Source: Pelagibacterales bacterium SAG-MED15 (GTDB taxonomy: Bacteria; Pseudomonadota; Alphaproteobacteria; Pelagibacterales; Pelagibacteraceae). Taken from it: a stretch of DNA of 38,685 bases. Under the pieces are notes generated by a model. It did no database searches. It saw nothing but the letters and a program-made list of their open reading frames with translations, and was not told where the DNA came from. The first letter of the stretch is position 1. Every line of letters begins with the position of its first letter. The stretch covers positions 95,080-133,764 of the forward strand of contig JACWDM010000004.1 in assembly GCA_014654065.1 (NCBI GenBank), written 5' to 3'. A program made the position numbers and the translations under genes. Of the stretch, positions 1 to 7,819 are shown piece by piece.

Positions 1-443
1 TAAAAAACTGGTTTGTAGACGCAGCAAATATACTGTTTGATGATACTAAAAATGATCTTCGGGCATTACCAAGAACTGTCAGATTACAAATTTTACTCGT
101 TTTAAGTTTTATTTGGTCAACTGTATTTAGTTTATATGTATTTTCATATGCAACTTTTGCTTTTGGATGGGCTGGAGTTTTTGTTGCTCATATTGGATTA
201 ATTTTTGCTACATACTGGACATTTAAACAATTTCATAAGGCAGAAGCAGAGTCTTCAAGTGTTTTTAAAGTAAAAAATTATAGTCCATTTAAGATAATGG
301 CTTTAGTTTTTATTATTGTATTCATGTTTGTTTTTTCTAAAGGTATTGAGGTATTGACAAATACAAACTCTTATAAGATACCTTATGAGGGTCCAGATAA
401 ATCAGCATTTGAAAAATGGCTACCGTTTACTAAAGGAAAATAA
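1..443 (+). CDS. 3' end of an integral membrane protein gene (5' partial)
   Basis: The frame is open from base 3 to a TAA at 441-443, giving the last 146 or so residues of a protein whose start lies outside the window. The middle has two long hydrophobic stretches separated by a short glycine/histidine turn, then a polar linker rich in Lys, Glu and Ser, then a third hydrophobic segment and a polar tail of about 35 residues ending in Lys-Gly-Lys. I do not recognise the family. Its stop codon shares one base with the ATG of the following PsiE-family gene (TAATG), so the two are probably co-transcribed and translationally coupled. Confidence 0.7.
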   Translation, partial: KNWFVDAANILFDDTKNDLRALPRTVRLQILLVLSFIWSTVFSLYVFSYATFAFGWAGVFVAHIGLIFATYWTFKQFHKAEAESSSVFKVKNYSPFKIMALVFIIVFMFVFSKGIEVLTNTNSYKIPYEGPDKSAFEKWLPFTKGK

Positions 444-826
444 TGGAAAAGATTACAAAAAACGTTCAATTAATTTTACTTATAATAATTCTTATAAGCA
501 CAATTATTGCTGTGGGAATTGAAATTTATACGATGTTTATAAATAAAAATGTAACACTAGCTGACTTATTATTAATGTTTCTATATTTAGAAGTGCTTGC
601 AATGGTAAGAGTATTTTGGGATCAGCAATCTATAAGTATAACTTTACCTTTGCTTATAGCTATTACTGCCTTAGCTCGATTTATAATTCTACAAGGTAAG
701 GAAATGGATCCTTCTGCTCTAGTTTATGAAGCAGTTGCAATAGTTTTAATTGCAGCAGCAATTGTAATTTTAAGATTAAGACATAGCGATAAACTCGGTC
801 TAAAGAGTAAAAAAGGTAGACGATAA
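443..826 (+). CDS. PsiE-family membrane protein
   Basis: A 127-residue protein with four hydrophobic segments at about residues 9-29, 40-58, 65-85 and 94-112 and a basic tail (LKSKKGRR). The third segment carries the ITALARFIIL signature of the phosphate-starvation-inducible PsiE family, preceded by the typical FLYLEVLAMV helix, and the length matches that family. The biochemical role of PsiE is not established; in Escherichia coli it belongs to the phosphate-starvation response. The ATG overlaps the stop of the upstream membrane protein gene. No Pho-box-like repeat is visible because the operon promoter is outside the window. Confidence 0.75.
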   Translation: MEKITKNVQLILLIIILISTIIAVGIEIYTMFINKNVTLADLLLMFLYLEVLAMVRVFWDQQSISITLPLLIAITALARFIILQGKEMDPSALVYEAVAIVLIAAAIVILRLRHSDKLGLKSKKGRR

Positions 827-840
827 AATAAGATCGACAA

Positions 841-1689
841 TTAATTCGAATTTCTTAAAAATAAAACGAACAATATCGAAGTTGCAAACATGATAAGACT
901 ATAAGTTGCAGCTGGAATAATATAAATACCACCTCCAAACATTATTGTTCCAACAAATATAGCTAAAGTTCCATTTTGAAGACCACACTCTATAGCAATA
1001 GTTTTTTTTTGTTTAATTCCTGAGCCAAAAAAATGAGCTAAAAAAAACGCAATTATCATCATTAATAAATTAAGCGATAAAGTTATAAGACCAGAATCTG
1101 CAAAATAATTAACTATATTCTCTTTTTCAGAATAAATAGCCCCTGCCAAAACAATTAGAAATAAAACTAAAGATATTTTATTTGCAATTGGTTCAAATTT
1201 TTCAGTAAATTGATTTAATATTTTTCTTATTATCATTCCTATTAAAGTTGGTACTGCTACAATGAAAAACATTTGTAGTGCTACTGATAATAATGAAATA
1301 TTTTTATTAACAATATTAAATCCAAGAAAATCAATAGAATTAAAAATTATAAATGGAACAGTTATGACACTCAATAAACTGATAACTGCTGTTAGAGATA
1401 TTGATAAAGCTACATCGCCTTTTGCATATGACGTAAGCACGTTTGATGTAACGCCACCTGGAGCTGCAGCAATAATCAATAATCCTACTGCAAGTTCTGG
1501 AGATATTGGCCAAACTTTAATTAATAAAATTGCAACAAAAGGTAAAATAAGAATCTGACTAAATATTCCCAATAAAAAATCTTTGGGTTGTTTTACAACT
1601 CTTATAAAGTCTTGTGTGGTTAAACCAAGACCAAGAGTGAGCATTATGAATGCTAATGCTATAGGTAAAATTTTAGTTACAATTTCCAT
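841..1689 (-). CDS. Bile acid:sodium symporter (BASS) family transporter
   Basis: A 282-residue, very hydrophobic protein with about nine membrane segments. It shows the two BASS-family landmarks: the AAPGGVTSNV loop near residue 75-85 (family form CPGGTxSN) and the ECGLQNGTLA motif in the C-terminal half (family form ExGxQNxxLA), both at the sodium/substrate site. It is slightly shorter than typical bacterial members of about 300-330 residues. BASS proteins import organic anions with sodium; the substrate cannot be read from sequence. It is divergent from the Pta/HpsN-like pair across a 57-base gap, so a carboxylate or sulfonate substrate from that pathway is a reasonable guess, no more. Confidence 0.85.
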   Translation of the reverse strand: MEIVTKILPIALAFIMLTLGLGLTTQDFIRVVKQPKDFLLGIFSQILILPFVAILLIKVWPISPELAVGLLIIAAAPGGVTSNVLTSYAKGDVALSISLTAVISLLSVITVPFIIFNSIDFLGFNIVNKNISLLSVALQMFFIVAVPTLIGMIIRKILNQFTEKFEPIANKISLVLFLIVLAGAIYSEKENIVNYFADSGLITLSLNLLMMIIAFFLAHFFGSGIKQKKTIAIECGLQNGTLAIFVGTIMFGGGIYIIPAATYSLIMFATSILFVLFLRNSN

Positions 1690-1697
1690 TTTATGCC

Positions 1698-1712
1698 ATA
1701 TTAACTTAATAT
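1698..1712. promoter_or_regulatory. Short palindrome in divergent promoter region
   Basis: The 57-base gap between the BASS transporter and pta contains ATATTAA-C-TTAATAT, a perfect 7+1+7 palindrome. Its position between two divergent genes suits an operator, but it is made almost only of A and T, so chance is a real alternative. Confidence 0.25.
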
Positions 1713-1746
1713 ATACACATCATATAAATATGAGAATAAATAACAA

Positions 1747-2658
1747 ATGCTATCAGATAAAGAAATAATTTGCCCACACAATTTATTAGATGTTGCGCAT
1801 AATAAAAAGAGTGTGCCAGTAGCCATTGTAAATGCAGGAAAATTATTACCAATGCAATCAGCTATGGATGCAGTTAATGAAAATTTGATAGTTCCCATTC
1901 TAATTGGCGATAAATCTGAAATTGAAAAATGCGCCGATGAATTAAAGTTTGATATCTCAAAGTTTAAAATCATTCATGAACCAGTGGAAAACAACACGGC
2001 AAAAGTCGCAGCAAAACTTGCTGCAAAGGGTGAAATCAAAATTATTGTAAAAGGTCATATACATACAGATGTATTAATGAAAGAGGTTTTAAAAAGAGAA
2101 TATAATTTACTTGGAAAGAATAGAATGAGCCATATTTGGCATATGACTCTGAATAAAGATGACCATCCATTAATAATTACTGATGGAGCATTGAATGTAT
2201 TACCAAATGTTAAAACTAAAATGCATATTTTAAGAAATGTGATTGATTTTTGTAATAGAATAGGAATATCCAGACCTAAAGTATCTGTTTTATCTGCAAC
2301 TGAAGAGGTACTGGACAGTGTTCAAAGTTCCCTTGATGCAAAAGAAATAACTGAGCTTGCAAAAAAAGAAAAATTAAATGCGGATGTTTTTGGTCCCTTA
2401 GCATTTGATAATAGCATTTCAAAGAAGTCTGCTGCAATCAAAGGTATAAAAAATATTGTTGCAGGTTCTGCAGATGTTTTATTAGTTCCAAGTTTTGAAA
2501 CTGGAAATGGTTTAGTAAAAATGATGATTTATTTTATGGGAGCCTGTGCTGCAGGTGTTGTAGTAGGTGGAAAAGTTCCAGTGGTAATAACAAGTAGGTC
2601 AGATGATGCTCCAGCAAGATTAGCTTCGATTGCGGCTGCAGTTGTTGCATTAGATTAG
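1747..2658 (+). CDS. pta: Phosphate acetyl/butyryltransferase
   Basis: A 303-residue member of the phosphate acetyl/butyryl transferase family (PTA_PTB), which interconverts acyl-CoA and acyl phosphate. The N-terminal CPHNLLD motif and the LSATEEV region match the stand-alone or C-terminal transferase domain of alphaproteobacterial proteins annotated as enoyl-CoA hydratase/phosphate acetyltransferase, here without the hydratase half. The C-terminal PVVITSRSDDAPARLAS stretch is the conserved CoA/phosphate site. It sits 26 bases upstream of an HpsN-like dehydrogenase. Pta recovers acetyl-CoA from the acetyl phosphate made by sulfoacetaldehyde acetyltransferase in sulfonate degradation, but no Xsc is in this window. 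Acetyl versus butyryl preference is not decidable here. Confidence 0.85.
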   Translation: MLSDKEIICPHNLLDVAHNKKSVPVAIVNAGKLLPMQSAMDAVNENLIVPILIGDKSEIEKCADELKFDISKFKIIHEPVENNTAKVAAKLAAKGEIKIIVKGHIHTDVLMKEVLKREYNLLGKNRMSHIWHMTLNKDDHPLIITDGALNVLPNVKTKMHILRNVIDFCNRIGISRPKVSVLSATEEVLDSVQSSLDAKEITELAKKEKLNADVFGPLAFDNSISKKSAAIKGIKNIVAGSADVLLVPSFETGNGLVKMMIYFMGACAAGVVVGGKVPVVITSRSDDAPARLASIAAAVVALD

Positions 2659-2684
2659 CTTTTGATTTAAAAGTTTATAAAATT

Positions 2685-3971
2685 ATGCCAATTAAATATC
2701 TTAAAAAGTCACCAAAAACATCTTCAACTGACGACAATAAAACAAAAGATATAGTACAAAAACTTCTTAATGATTTAGAAAAATCAAGAGAAGATGGGTG
2801 TAAAGAGCTAACTAAAAAATTTGATAAGTATGATGGAGAAATAATAGTTTCGGAGGAAAGAATAGACGAAATTAAAAAATCTCTTGATCAAAAAACAAAA
2901 GATGATGTTCAATTCTCTTACGAAAGAGTTAGAAAGTTTGCAGAAGCACAATTAAAAAATTATGGTCAAGATTTCGAGGTTGAGCTATCAAAAGGTTTGT
3001 ATGCTGGTCAAAAACTAATACCGGTAAATACTGCAGGTTGTTATATACCTGGGGGAAGATTTGCGCATATAGCCTCTGCTGTAATGAGTGTTACAACAGC
3101 TAAAGTAGCTGGTGTTAAAAATATTATTGCTTGTTCTCCACCAAAAGAAAGAGTGGGTGCTCATCCTGCAATAATTTATACTGCTAATTTGTGTGGTGCA
3201 GATAAGATTTTAAATTTAGGTGGTGTTCCAGCTATAGCTGCAATGACTTATGGAATGTTTGGAAACACACCAGCAGATATATTGGTAGGACCTGGTAATC
3301 AATTTGTTGCAGAGGCAAAAAGAATTTTATTTGGGAAGGTTGGAATTGATTTATTTGCAGGACCAACTGAGATTGCAGTTATTGCAGATGAAACTGCTGA
3401 TCCTGAAATTGTTGCTGTAGATTTAGTAGGACAAGCTGAGCATGGATATAATTCTCCAGCATGGCTTTATACAACGAGTAAAAAGCTTGCAGAAGATGTA
3501 ATGAAAAGAGTTCCAGAATTAATTTCAGAGTTACCTGAAATGCCAAGAGCTAGTGCTGAGGCAGCATGGAGAGATTATGGAGAAGTTATTTTATGTGATA
3601 CCGACGAAGAGATGGCTTCTATTAGTGATGAATATGCTCCTGAACATTTAGAAGTTCAAACTAAAAATCTTAAATGGTTTCACGATAGACTTAAAAATTA
3701 TGGATCTCTCTTCATTGGTGAAGAAACAACTGTTGCATATGGAGACAAGTGTTCAGGAACTAATCACATTTTACCAACAAAAGGCGCTGGTCGATACACA
3801 GGTGGATTATTTGTTGGAAAATTTATTAAAACATTAAGTTTTCAAAGAATGACTAAAGAATCTACAAAAGAAGTTGGTGCTGCTGCAGCAAGAATTTCTA
3901 GATATGAAGGTATGGAGGCCCATGCTAGAACTGGTGACGTAAGACTTAGAAAATATGGTTACTCCAATTAG
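2685..3971 (+). CDS. hpsN: HpsN-like sulfopropanediol 3-dehydrogenase (HisD superfamily)
   Basis: A 428-residue protein of the histidinol dehydrogenase fold. The metal and catalytic residues of HisD can be seen: Q and H in VGQAEHGYNSP, the E-H pair in YAPEHLEV, D in YGDKCSGTNH and the terminal H in MEAHARTGDVRL. The N-terminus MPIKYLKK, the GLYAGQKLIPV stretch, and the C-terminal SRYEGMEAHARTGDVRLRKY match the HpsN branch, which oxidises 2,3-dihydroxypropane-1-sulfonate (DHPS) to 3-sulfolactate with NAD, rather than biosynthetic HisD. No histidine biosynthesis genes flank it apart from a distant HisN-like phosphatase. Its stop overlaps the stop of the convergent DUF4396 gene by three bases. 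Substrate assignment rests on sequence resemblance recalled, not on a search. Confidence 0.78.
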   Translation: MPIKYLKKSPKTSSTDDNKTKDIVQKLLNDLEKSREDGCKELTKKFDKYDGEIIVSEERIDEIKKSLDQKTKDDVQFSYERVRKFAEAQLKNYGQDFEVELSKGLYAGQKLIPVNTAGCYIPGGRFAHIASAVMSVTTAKVAGVKNIIACSPPKERVGAHPAIIYTANLCGADKILNLGGVPAIAAMTYGMFGNTPADILVGPGNQFVAEAKRILFGKVGIDLFAGPTEIAVIADETADPEIVAVDLVGQAEHGYNSPAWLYTTSKKLAEDVMKRVPELISELPEMPRASAEAAWRDYGEVILCDTDEEMASISDEYAPEHLEVQTKNLKWFHDRLKNYGSLFIGEETTVAYGDKCSGTNHILPTKGAGRYTGGLFVGKFIKTLSFQRMTKESTKEVGAAAARISRYEGMEAHARTGDVRLRKYGYSN

Positions 3972-4411
3972 TGACAGCTAATATTGAATTTTTTTAATCT
4001 CCAATAATTATAAGGCCAAGGAGTTAAAAATCCTACAACAAGCATAATTGGTACCACCCACCATGTAAGTATTGCACCACCTGTTAAAAAATAATCTGTT
4101 AAGTTCATTGCGACTTCCATGCTGATCATTGAGATAAAACTCATTCCTAGTGCTGTTTTTAAAGCATTTGAAAATTTAAAATTTTGTCTTAATAAAATTA
4201 TAGTTTCTAAAATAATACTCGTGATCAAACCATTTATGATTGCAAGGGTCATTATTCCTAAAACAGGAAATGGTATTTTTGTAATTTGAAAAAATAATAT
4301 AGTTCCAAAGTCACCAATTGCGCAACCAAGTAAACACCAAGCTGTGTTTTTAGCACTCCGTCTCCAAGTGTGTTTACAATTCCAATTAAATTTTATTGTT
4401 TCACTGCTCAT
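3968..4411 (-). CDS. DUF4396 membrane protein
   Basis: A 147-residue protein with about four membrane segments. The N-terminal NCKHTWRRSAKNTAWCLLGCAIGDFGTI stretch (two parts: Cys/His/Trp cluster, then WCLLGCAIGDF) is the signature of the DUF4396 family; function unknown. It contains Cys and His near the first membrane helix and ends in a His (ISCH), so metal binding is possible. It is the last gene of the oxidase-cupredoxin-cytochrome operon, with its ATG overlapping the stop of the cytochrome gene (ATGA), which argues for translational coupling and a shared role in copper or electron transfer. That role is inference. Confidence 0.72.
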   Translation of the reverse strand: MSSETIKFNWNCKHTWRRSAKNTAWCLLGCAIGDFGTILFFQITKIPFPVLGIMTLAIINGLITSIILETIILLRQNFKFSNALKTALGMSFISMISMEVAMNLTDYFLTGGAILTWWVVPIMLVVGFLTPWPYNYWRLKKFNISCH

Positions 4412-4839
4412 TTCTTACTCAGACTAATCTGATATTTATAATTTTCTTCATTCCAATATGATTTAATATAAGAAAGTATATTATCAATGCCTTGGTCATC
4501 AATCTTATCACCATATCCGTACATTTTACCCTCATAATTTTTAACAAGTTTTGCAAGTCCATATTTAATAATTTTATGTAAAATCTCATCTGAATGATGC
4601 CATGTGTGGCCTGTTCCATTTAATGGTGGTGCTTTTCTATGTCCATCATTATCCAAGCTTTTCCAATTGACTGCCCCTGACAAGTTTGATTGATGACAAG
4701 ACGCGCAATATTGTTTGTATAATTTTTTTCCTTTAAATATATTAATTTCAGAGTCACGAGTAATTGGGTAGTGATTGCTCGCAAAAGAATTTTCAGGATA
4801 ACTAAATAAAAATACTAAAATGAGAAAGACTTTTCTCAT
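4408..4839 (-). CDS. Secreted mono-haem cytochrome c
   Basis: A 143-residue protein with an N-terminal signal peptide (hydrophobic to about residue 20, ending NSFA) and one CxxCH haem motif, CASCH at residues 45-49, preceded by the usual GKKLYKQYC helix. PPLNGTGHTWHHSD resembles the class I cytochrome c segment before the distal ligand, and GKMYGYGD offers the methionine ligand. It should act in the periplasm as an electron carrier. It lies directly between the cupredoxin (adjacent, no gap) and DUF4396 (4-base overlap), so it is part of a tight respiratory operon with alternative oxidase. The electron donor and acceptor are not known. Confidence 0.85.
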   Translation of the reverse strand: MRKVFLILVFLFSYPENSFASNHYPITRDSEINIFKGKKLYKQYCASCHQSNLSGAVNWKSLDNDGHRKAPPLNGTGHTWHHSDEILHKIIKYGLAKLVKNYEGKMYGYGDKIDDQGIDNILSYIKSYWNEENYKYQISLSKK

Positions 4840-5343
4840 TTACTCCAAATCCACGCTCGCTATCATTCCTATTTGATAATGGCCAGGTACATTACATGCA
4901 ATTTCAATATTCATTGCATTATCAAATTTCCAAACTAAATCTCCATTTTCTTTCGGAGCTAACAGGACGCTATTGCTGTGAGAGTGGCCCATGGCTTTAT
5001 CCATTTTTGCCATTTTCTTCATTTTTTCTCTATCAATTGAGTCTGCGAGTAATATTTCATTTTCAACCATCTTTTCCATTTCTGGACGATGTTTTTTATG
5101 CATCATTGCATTTGCAATATTGAATTCATGAACAAGTTCTCCTGCGTTAATCACTTCAAATTTTATAGTTTCACCTTTTTTTATATCAAACGATTTAGGC
5201 TCATAATAGTTATCATACATTTTAACTTTAATTACTCTGTCTACTTCACTTAACTTTCCTTTAGAACCAATTTTCATATTTTTATCAGCGAAGGATGCTG
5301 TATTAAAAAGTAAAAAAATTATTGTTATTTTTATAAATTTCAT
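4840..5343 (-). CDS. Periplasmic cupredoxin with Met/His-rich insertion
   Basis: A 167-residue protein with a signal peptide cleaved near residue 19 (SFA/DK) and a plastocyanin/azurin-type fold. A complete type 1 copper site can be placed: H72 in ELVHEF, then C150, H155 and M160 in the C-x4-H-x4-M motif CNVPGHYQIGM. Between these halves, residues 80-122 form an insertion with M80, M81, H82, H85, M89, M92, M108, M111, M114, M118, H120 and H122, like the Met/His-rich copper-handling loops of CopC- and CusF-type proteins. A strong ribosome site (AAGGAG, 6 bases before the ATG) precedes it, 9 bases after the alternative oxidase stop. It may carry electrons to the cytochrome, handle copper, or both. 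Confidence 0.85.
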   Translation of the reverse strand: MKFIKITIIFLLFNTASFADKNMKIGSKGKLSEVDRVIKVKMYDNYYEPKSFDIKKGETIKFEVINAGELVHEFNIANAMMHKKHRPEMEKMVENEILLADSIDREKMKKMAKMDKAMGHSHSNSVLLAPKENGDLVWKFDNAMNIEIACNVPGHYQIGMIASVDLE

Positions 5344-5352
5344 AAATCTCCT

Positions 5353-6030
5353 TTAGTTTTTTTCGTTTAATGTTTGAGTTTGTTTAATTTGCACTTTATT
5401 ACTTGTCTCTAGTTTTGGTTTAATTTTGCTATTGATTATATCTGCAAAACTATGATTTACATCTCTATGACCTGCCTCATCGTCTCTTATAACTTTTACA
5501 ACATCTTTTAAAGTTGCATTGAGTGGTAAGTTCCAATAATTTATTGCAATTTCTGGTGCAGGGATATTTTTAATTTTACCCGTCTCTAACTCATTTAAAT
5601 ACTCTGTATAACTTCTAACGGCTTCTTCTTCGAAGTATCCTACTATTCTATGAGCAGTTCTTTGTGATACAATAAAAATTATCGCATAAGTGATAATAAA
5701 AATGAATTGAGCTATCATTATAATAATTCTTTCAATCAAAGTTGGTTTTGCAATATGTATAAAAGTCATTAGATGCATTCGTTCATTTTCAGCTTCGTCT
5801 AATAAAATTTTTATCCATCCCCTATCATCTTGCATTTTTCTCAAAGATTTAAGGTGAAGCAACATTCCAGCAACCATACCTGGAACTGCTGCAACCGTTT
5901 CAAGAACAACAGCTCTGTGCCCATATCTCTTTTTAAAAAAAGTATCAGCAAGAAATCTTAAAAACTTAGTGAAGCGAAGTGCAACCTTGTCACTTAAATT
6001 TTTTGGCATATAATGTTTGTCTAGGCTCAT
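5353..6030 (-). CDS. aox: Alternative oxidase (di-iron ubiquinol oxidase)
   Basis: A 225-residue protein with all di-iron ligands of the AOX family: E44 in LETVA, E83 and H86 in NERMHL, E134 in FEEEA (usual LEEEA) and E185 and H188 in RDDEAGH. Two hydrophobic helices around residues 45-60 and 100-122 fit the interfacial membrane attachment of AOX. It reduces oxygen to water with electrons from ubiquinol, without proton pumping. Marine alphaproteobacteria commonly carry a short AOX like this one, without the mitochondrial regulatory N-terminus. It is first in a four-gene operon with a cupredoxin, cytochrome c and DUF4396 protein, which is unexpected because AOX takes electrons from quinol, not from periplasmic carriers. 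Confidence 0.92.
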   Translation of the reverse strand: MSLDKHYMPKNLSDKVALRFTKFLRFLADTFFKKRYGHRAVVLETVAAVPGMVAGMLLHLKSLRKMQDDRGWIKILLDEAENERMHLMTFIHIAKPTLIERIIIMIAQFIFIITYAIIFIVSQRTAHRIVGYFEEEAVRSYTEYLNELETGKIKNIPAPEIAINYWNLPLNATLKDVVKVIRDDEAGHRDVNHSFADIINSKIKPKLETSNKVQIKQTQTLNEKN

Positions 6031-6097
6031 ACCTTATATTTAGTGGTAAATTTCAAATTTCCAATGAGTTATTATGGTCTGCTAAAAGCTAGATTTA

Positions 6098-6712
6098 TCA
6101 ATAATAATTAATTATCTCTCTTAATACGAAAAAAACTATTCCAGTCATAAACAGAATTATAAAATAATTTATAGTTTTCCAAATCCTTGGGTTCTTTAAA
6201 TAATTAGATGTAAATTTTGAAAGATAGCCAAGTATAAAAAAAAATAGAAAAGAAGAAATGGATGCACCTATTCCAAAAGAATATTTGTCTGCTAATTCAA
6301 AATTTTTAGATAAGTTTCCTAAGAAAAAAACTGTATCTGAGTAAACATGAGGATTTAAATAAGTAAATGCTAATGTTTTTAAAAAAATACTTTTTAATTT
6401 ATATTCTTTAGATCTAATCTCAAAATTGATGTTACTATAATTAGACCTAATTTTAGTAAAGATAAAATATATAAGAAAAATAAATAATAAAATATTGAAT
6501 ATAAGTTCAATTTGTTTCGTAAAAAAATCATTAAAATATTCAAATAAAAAAATACCTAAAAAAATTAAAATTAAATCGGATATAGAACAAACTAAACAAA
6601 CAATAAAAATATACTGTTTTTTTAAACCTTGCTCTATTACAAAAAAATTTTGCGCTCCAATTGCAAGAATTAAACTTAATCCAGTAAAAAAACCAAATAT
6701 TAAAAACTCCAT
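6098..6712 (-). CDS. LysE/ArgO-family amino-acid exporter
   Basis: A 204-residue protein with about six membrane segments. The AIGAQNFFVIEQGLKKQY motif at residues 17-34 is diagnostic for the LysE/ArgO branch (GAQNxFVLRQGL), followed by the SISDLILIFLGIF helix. These proteins export basic amino acids. It stands alone on the minus strand, divergent from the cupin gene across 48 bases, with no LysG/ArgP-type regulator beside it. Its codon use is very A/T-rich, like its neighbours. Confidence 0.85.
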   Translation of the reverse strand: MEFLIFGFFTGLSLILAIGAQNFFVIEQGLKKQYIFIVCLVCSISDLILIFLGIFLFEYFNDFFTKQIELIFNILLFIFLIYFIFTKIRSNYSNINFEIRSKEYKLKSIFLKTLAFTYLNPHVYSDTVFFLGNLSKNFELADKYSFGIGASISSFLFFFILGYLSKFTSNYLKNPRIWKTINYFIILFMTGIVFFVLREIINYY

Positions 6713-6760
6713 CTCTCATTTATTATTTCTTATTTTTAAAAAAAGATATATTTTAATTTT

Positions 6761-7105
6761 ATGAATAAACGAAAAATTATAGATCCAAAGAATTTATCCT
6801 TTGAGCCATTTGATAATTATGGTGAACCTGTGAAAGGTATGAGTTGGCATAAAATAAGCTACGATAAAATTAATGGGCAAGGAAGCTTTATACTTAAAAT
6901 GGATCCAGGTGCTAAAAGTATTCCTCATAAACATGTTAGCTACGAAGAATTTTATGTGCTTGATGGAGAATTAATTGACGCTGATGGAAAGATTTTTAAA
7001 AAAGGTGATTTTGTTAGCTACGAACCTGGGTCTACACATTCATCTCATACAAATAATGGTTGTTTAATTTTAGTTTTTATGAGATCAAGAAACGAATTAA
7101 TTTAA
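6761..7105 (+). CDS. Small cupin protein (ChrR-like cupin)
   Basis: A 114-residue single-domain cupin. The first motif is seen as GAKSIPHKHVSYEEFYVLDGEL (in two parts: PHKH, then EEFYVLDGEL), giving two histidines and a glutamate for metal binding, and the second as YEPGSTHSSH with the fourth ligand. It resembles the ChrR-type cupin of anti-sigma factors but without a zinc-binding N-terminal domain or sigma-factor neighbour. Substrate or role unknown. It begins a three-gene plus-strand run with the racemase-family protein (15-base gap) and the methyltransferase. Confidence 0.72.
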   Translation: MNKRKIIDPKNLSFEPFDNYGEPVKGMSWHKISYDKINGQGSFILKMDPGAKSIPHKHVSYEEFYVLDGELIDADGKIFKKGDFVSYEPGSTHSSHTNNGCLILVFMRSRNELI

Positions 7106-7120
7106 TTAGATTTATCTTTT

Positions 7121-7819
7121 ATGATTGGAATACTTGGTGGAATGGGTACTCAAGCAGGGTTAGACTTTTGTAATAAGATAGCTGTGCTAAATAGAGGAAA
7201 ATCTGATCAAGAATATCCAAAATTTATTTTATATAACAAGTCAGACACGCCTAAAAGACCAGAAAATTTAAAAAAATATCACAACGTTTTAAAAGAATTA
7301 ATCAAAGGTTGTCAATTATTACAAAAAAATAAATGTAAATTTATTGTTATGCCATGTAACACTGCTCATTATTGGCAAGAGGATATTCAAAAGAAAATAA
7401 AGATACCTTTAATAAGTATGCCCAAAGAAGTTTATCTTCATACCAAAAAAACATGTAAAAAAAATTCTAAAATAGGAATTTTGTGTACAGAAGCGACAAT
7501 AAAAACAAAAGTTTATAGCAAATATTTCGATAAAAGTTTTCAACTTGTTTCACCTGGAAAAAAATTACAAAAAAATAGTGTGAATAAAGCAATCAAATTT
7601 GTAAAAATGGGTAGAGTTAAAGATGCTGAAAAAGTACTTAAACAAGCAGTTAACTATTTAATAAAAATAAAATGTAAAAAAATTATTTTAGGATGCACTG
7701 AACTTCCAATTGCAATTTTTGCATATAAGTCTTTTAAAAAAATAAGAGAATCTAAGATTTTTATAGATCCAAACTTGTTATTAGCTCAAGTTTCAATGAA
7801 AAAATACAAAAAGAAATGA
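7121..7819 (+). CDS. Aspartate/glutamate racemase family protein
   Basis: A 232-residue protein of the cofactor-independent Asp/Glu/hydantoin racemase fold. GILGGMGTQAGLDF at residues 3-16 is the typical aspartate racemase start, and both catalytic cysteines are present: C79 in MPCNTAHYW and C192 in LGCTELP. Aspartate racemase is the closest match, interconverting L- and D-aspartate; glutamate or another small acid remains possible. Its last bases overlap the ATG of the methyltransferase (ATGA), so the pair is translationally coupled. Confidence 0.85.
   Translation: MIGILGGMGTQAGLDFCNKIAVLNRGKSDQEYPKFILYNKSDTPKRPENLKKYHNVLKELIKGCQLLQKNKCKFIVMPCNTAHYWQEDIQKKIKIPLISMPKEVYLHTKKTCKKNSKIGILCTEATIKTKVYSKYFDKSFQLVSPGKKLQKNSVNKAIKFVKMGRVKDAEKVLKQAVNYLIKIKCKKIILGCTELPIAIFAYKSFKKIRESKIFIDPNLLLAQVSMKKYKKK

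Noticed and set aside
1262..1558. 98-codon plus-strand ORF opposite the BASS transporter
   Set aside because: It is antisense to a clearly conserved membrane protein and its translation shows no domain or ribosome site.
2685..3971. Reading the HisD-fold gene as biosynthetic histidinol dehydrogenase
   Set aside because: N- and C-terminal stretches and neighbour pta fit the HpsN branch; no his operon genes surround it.
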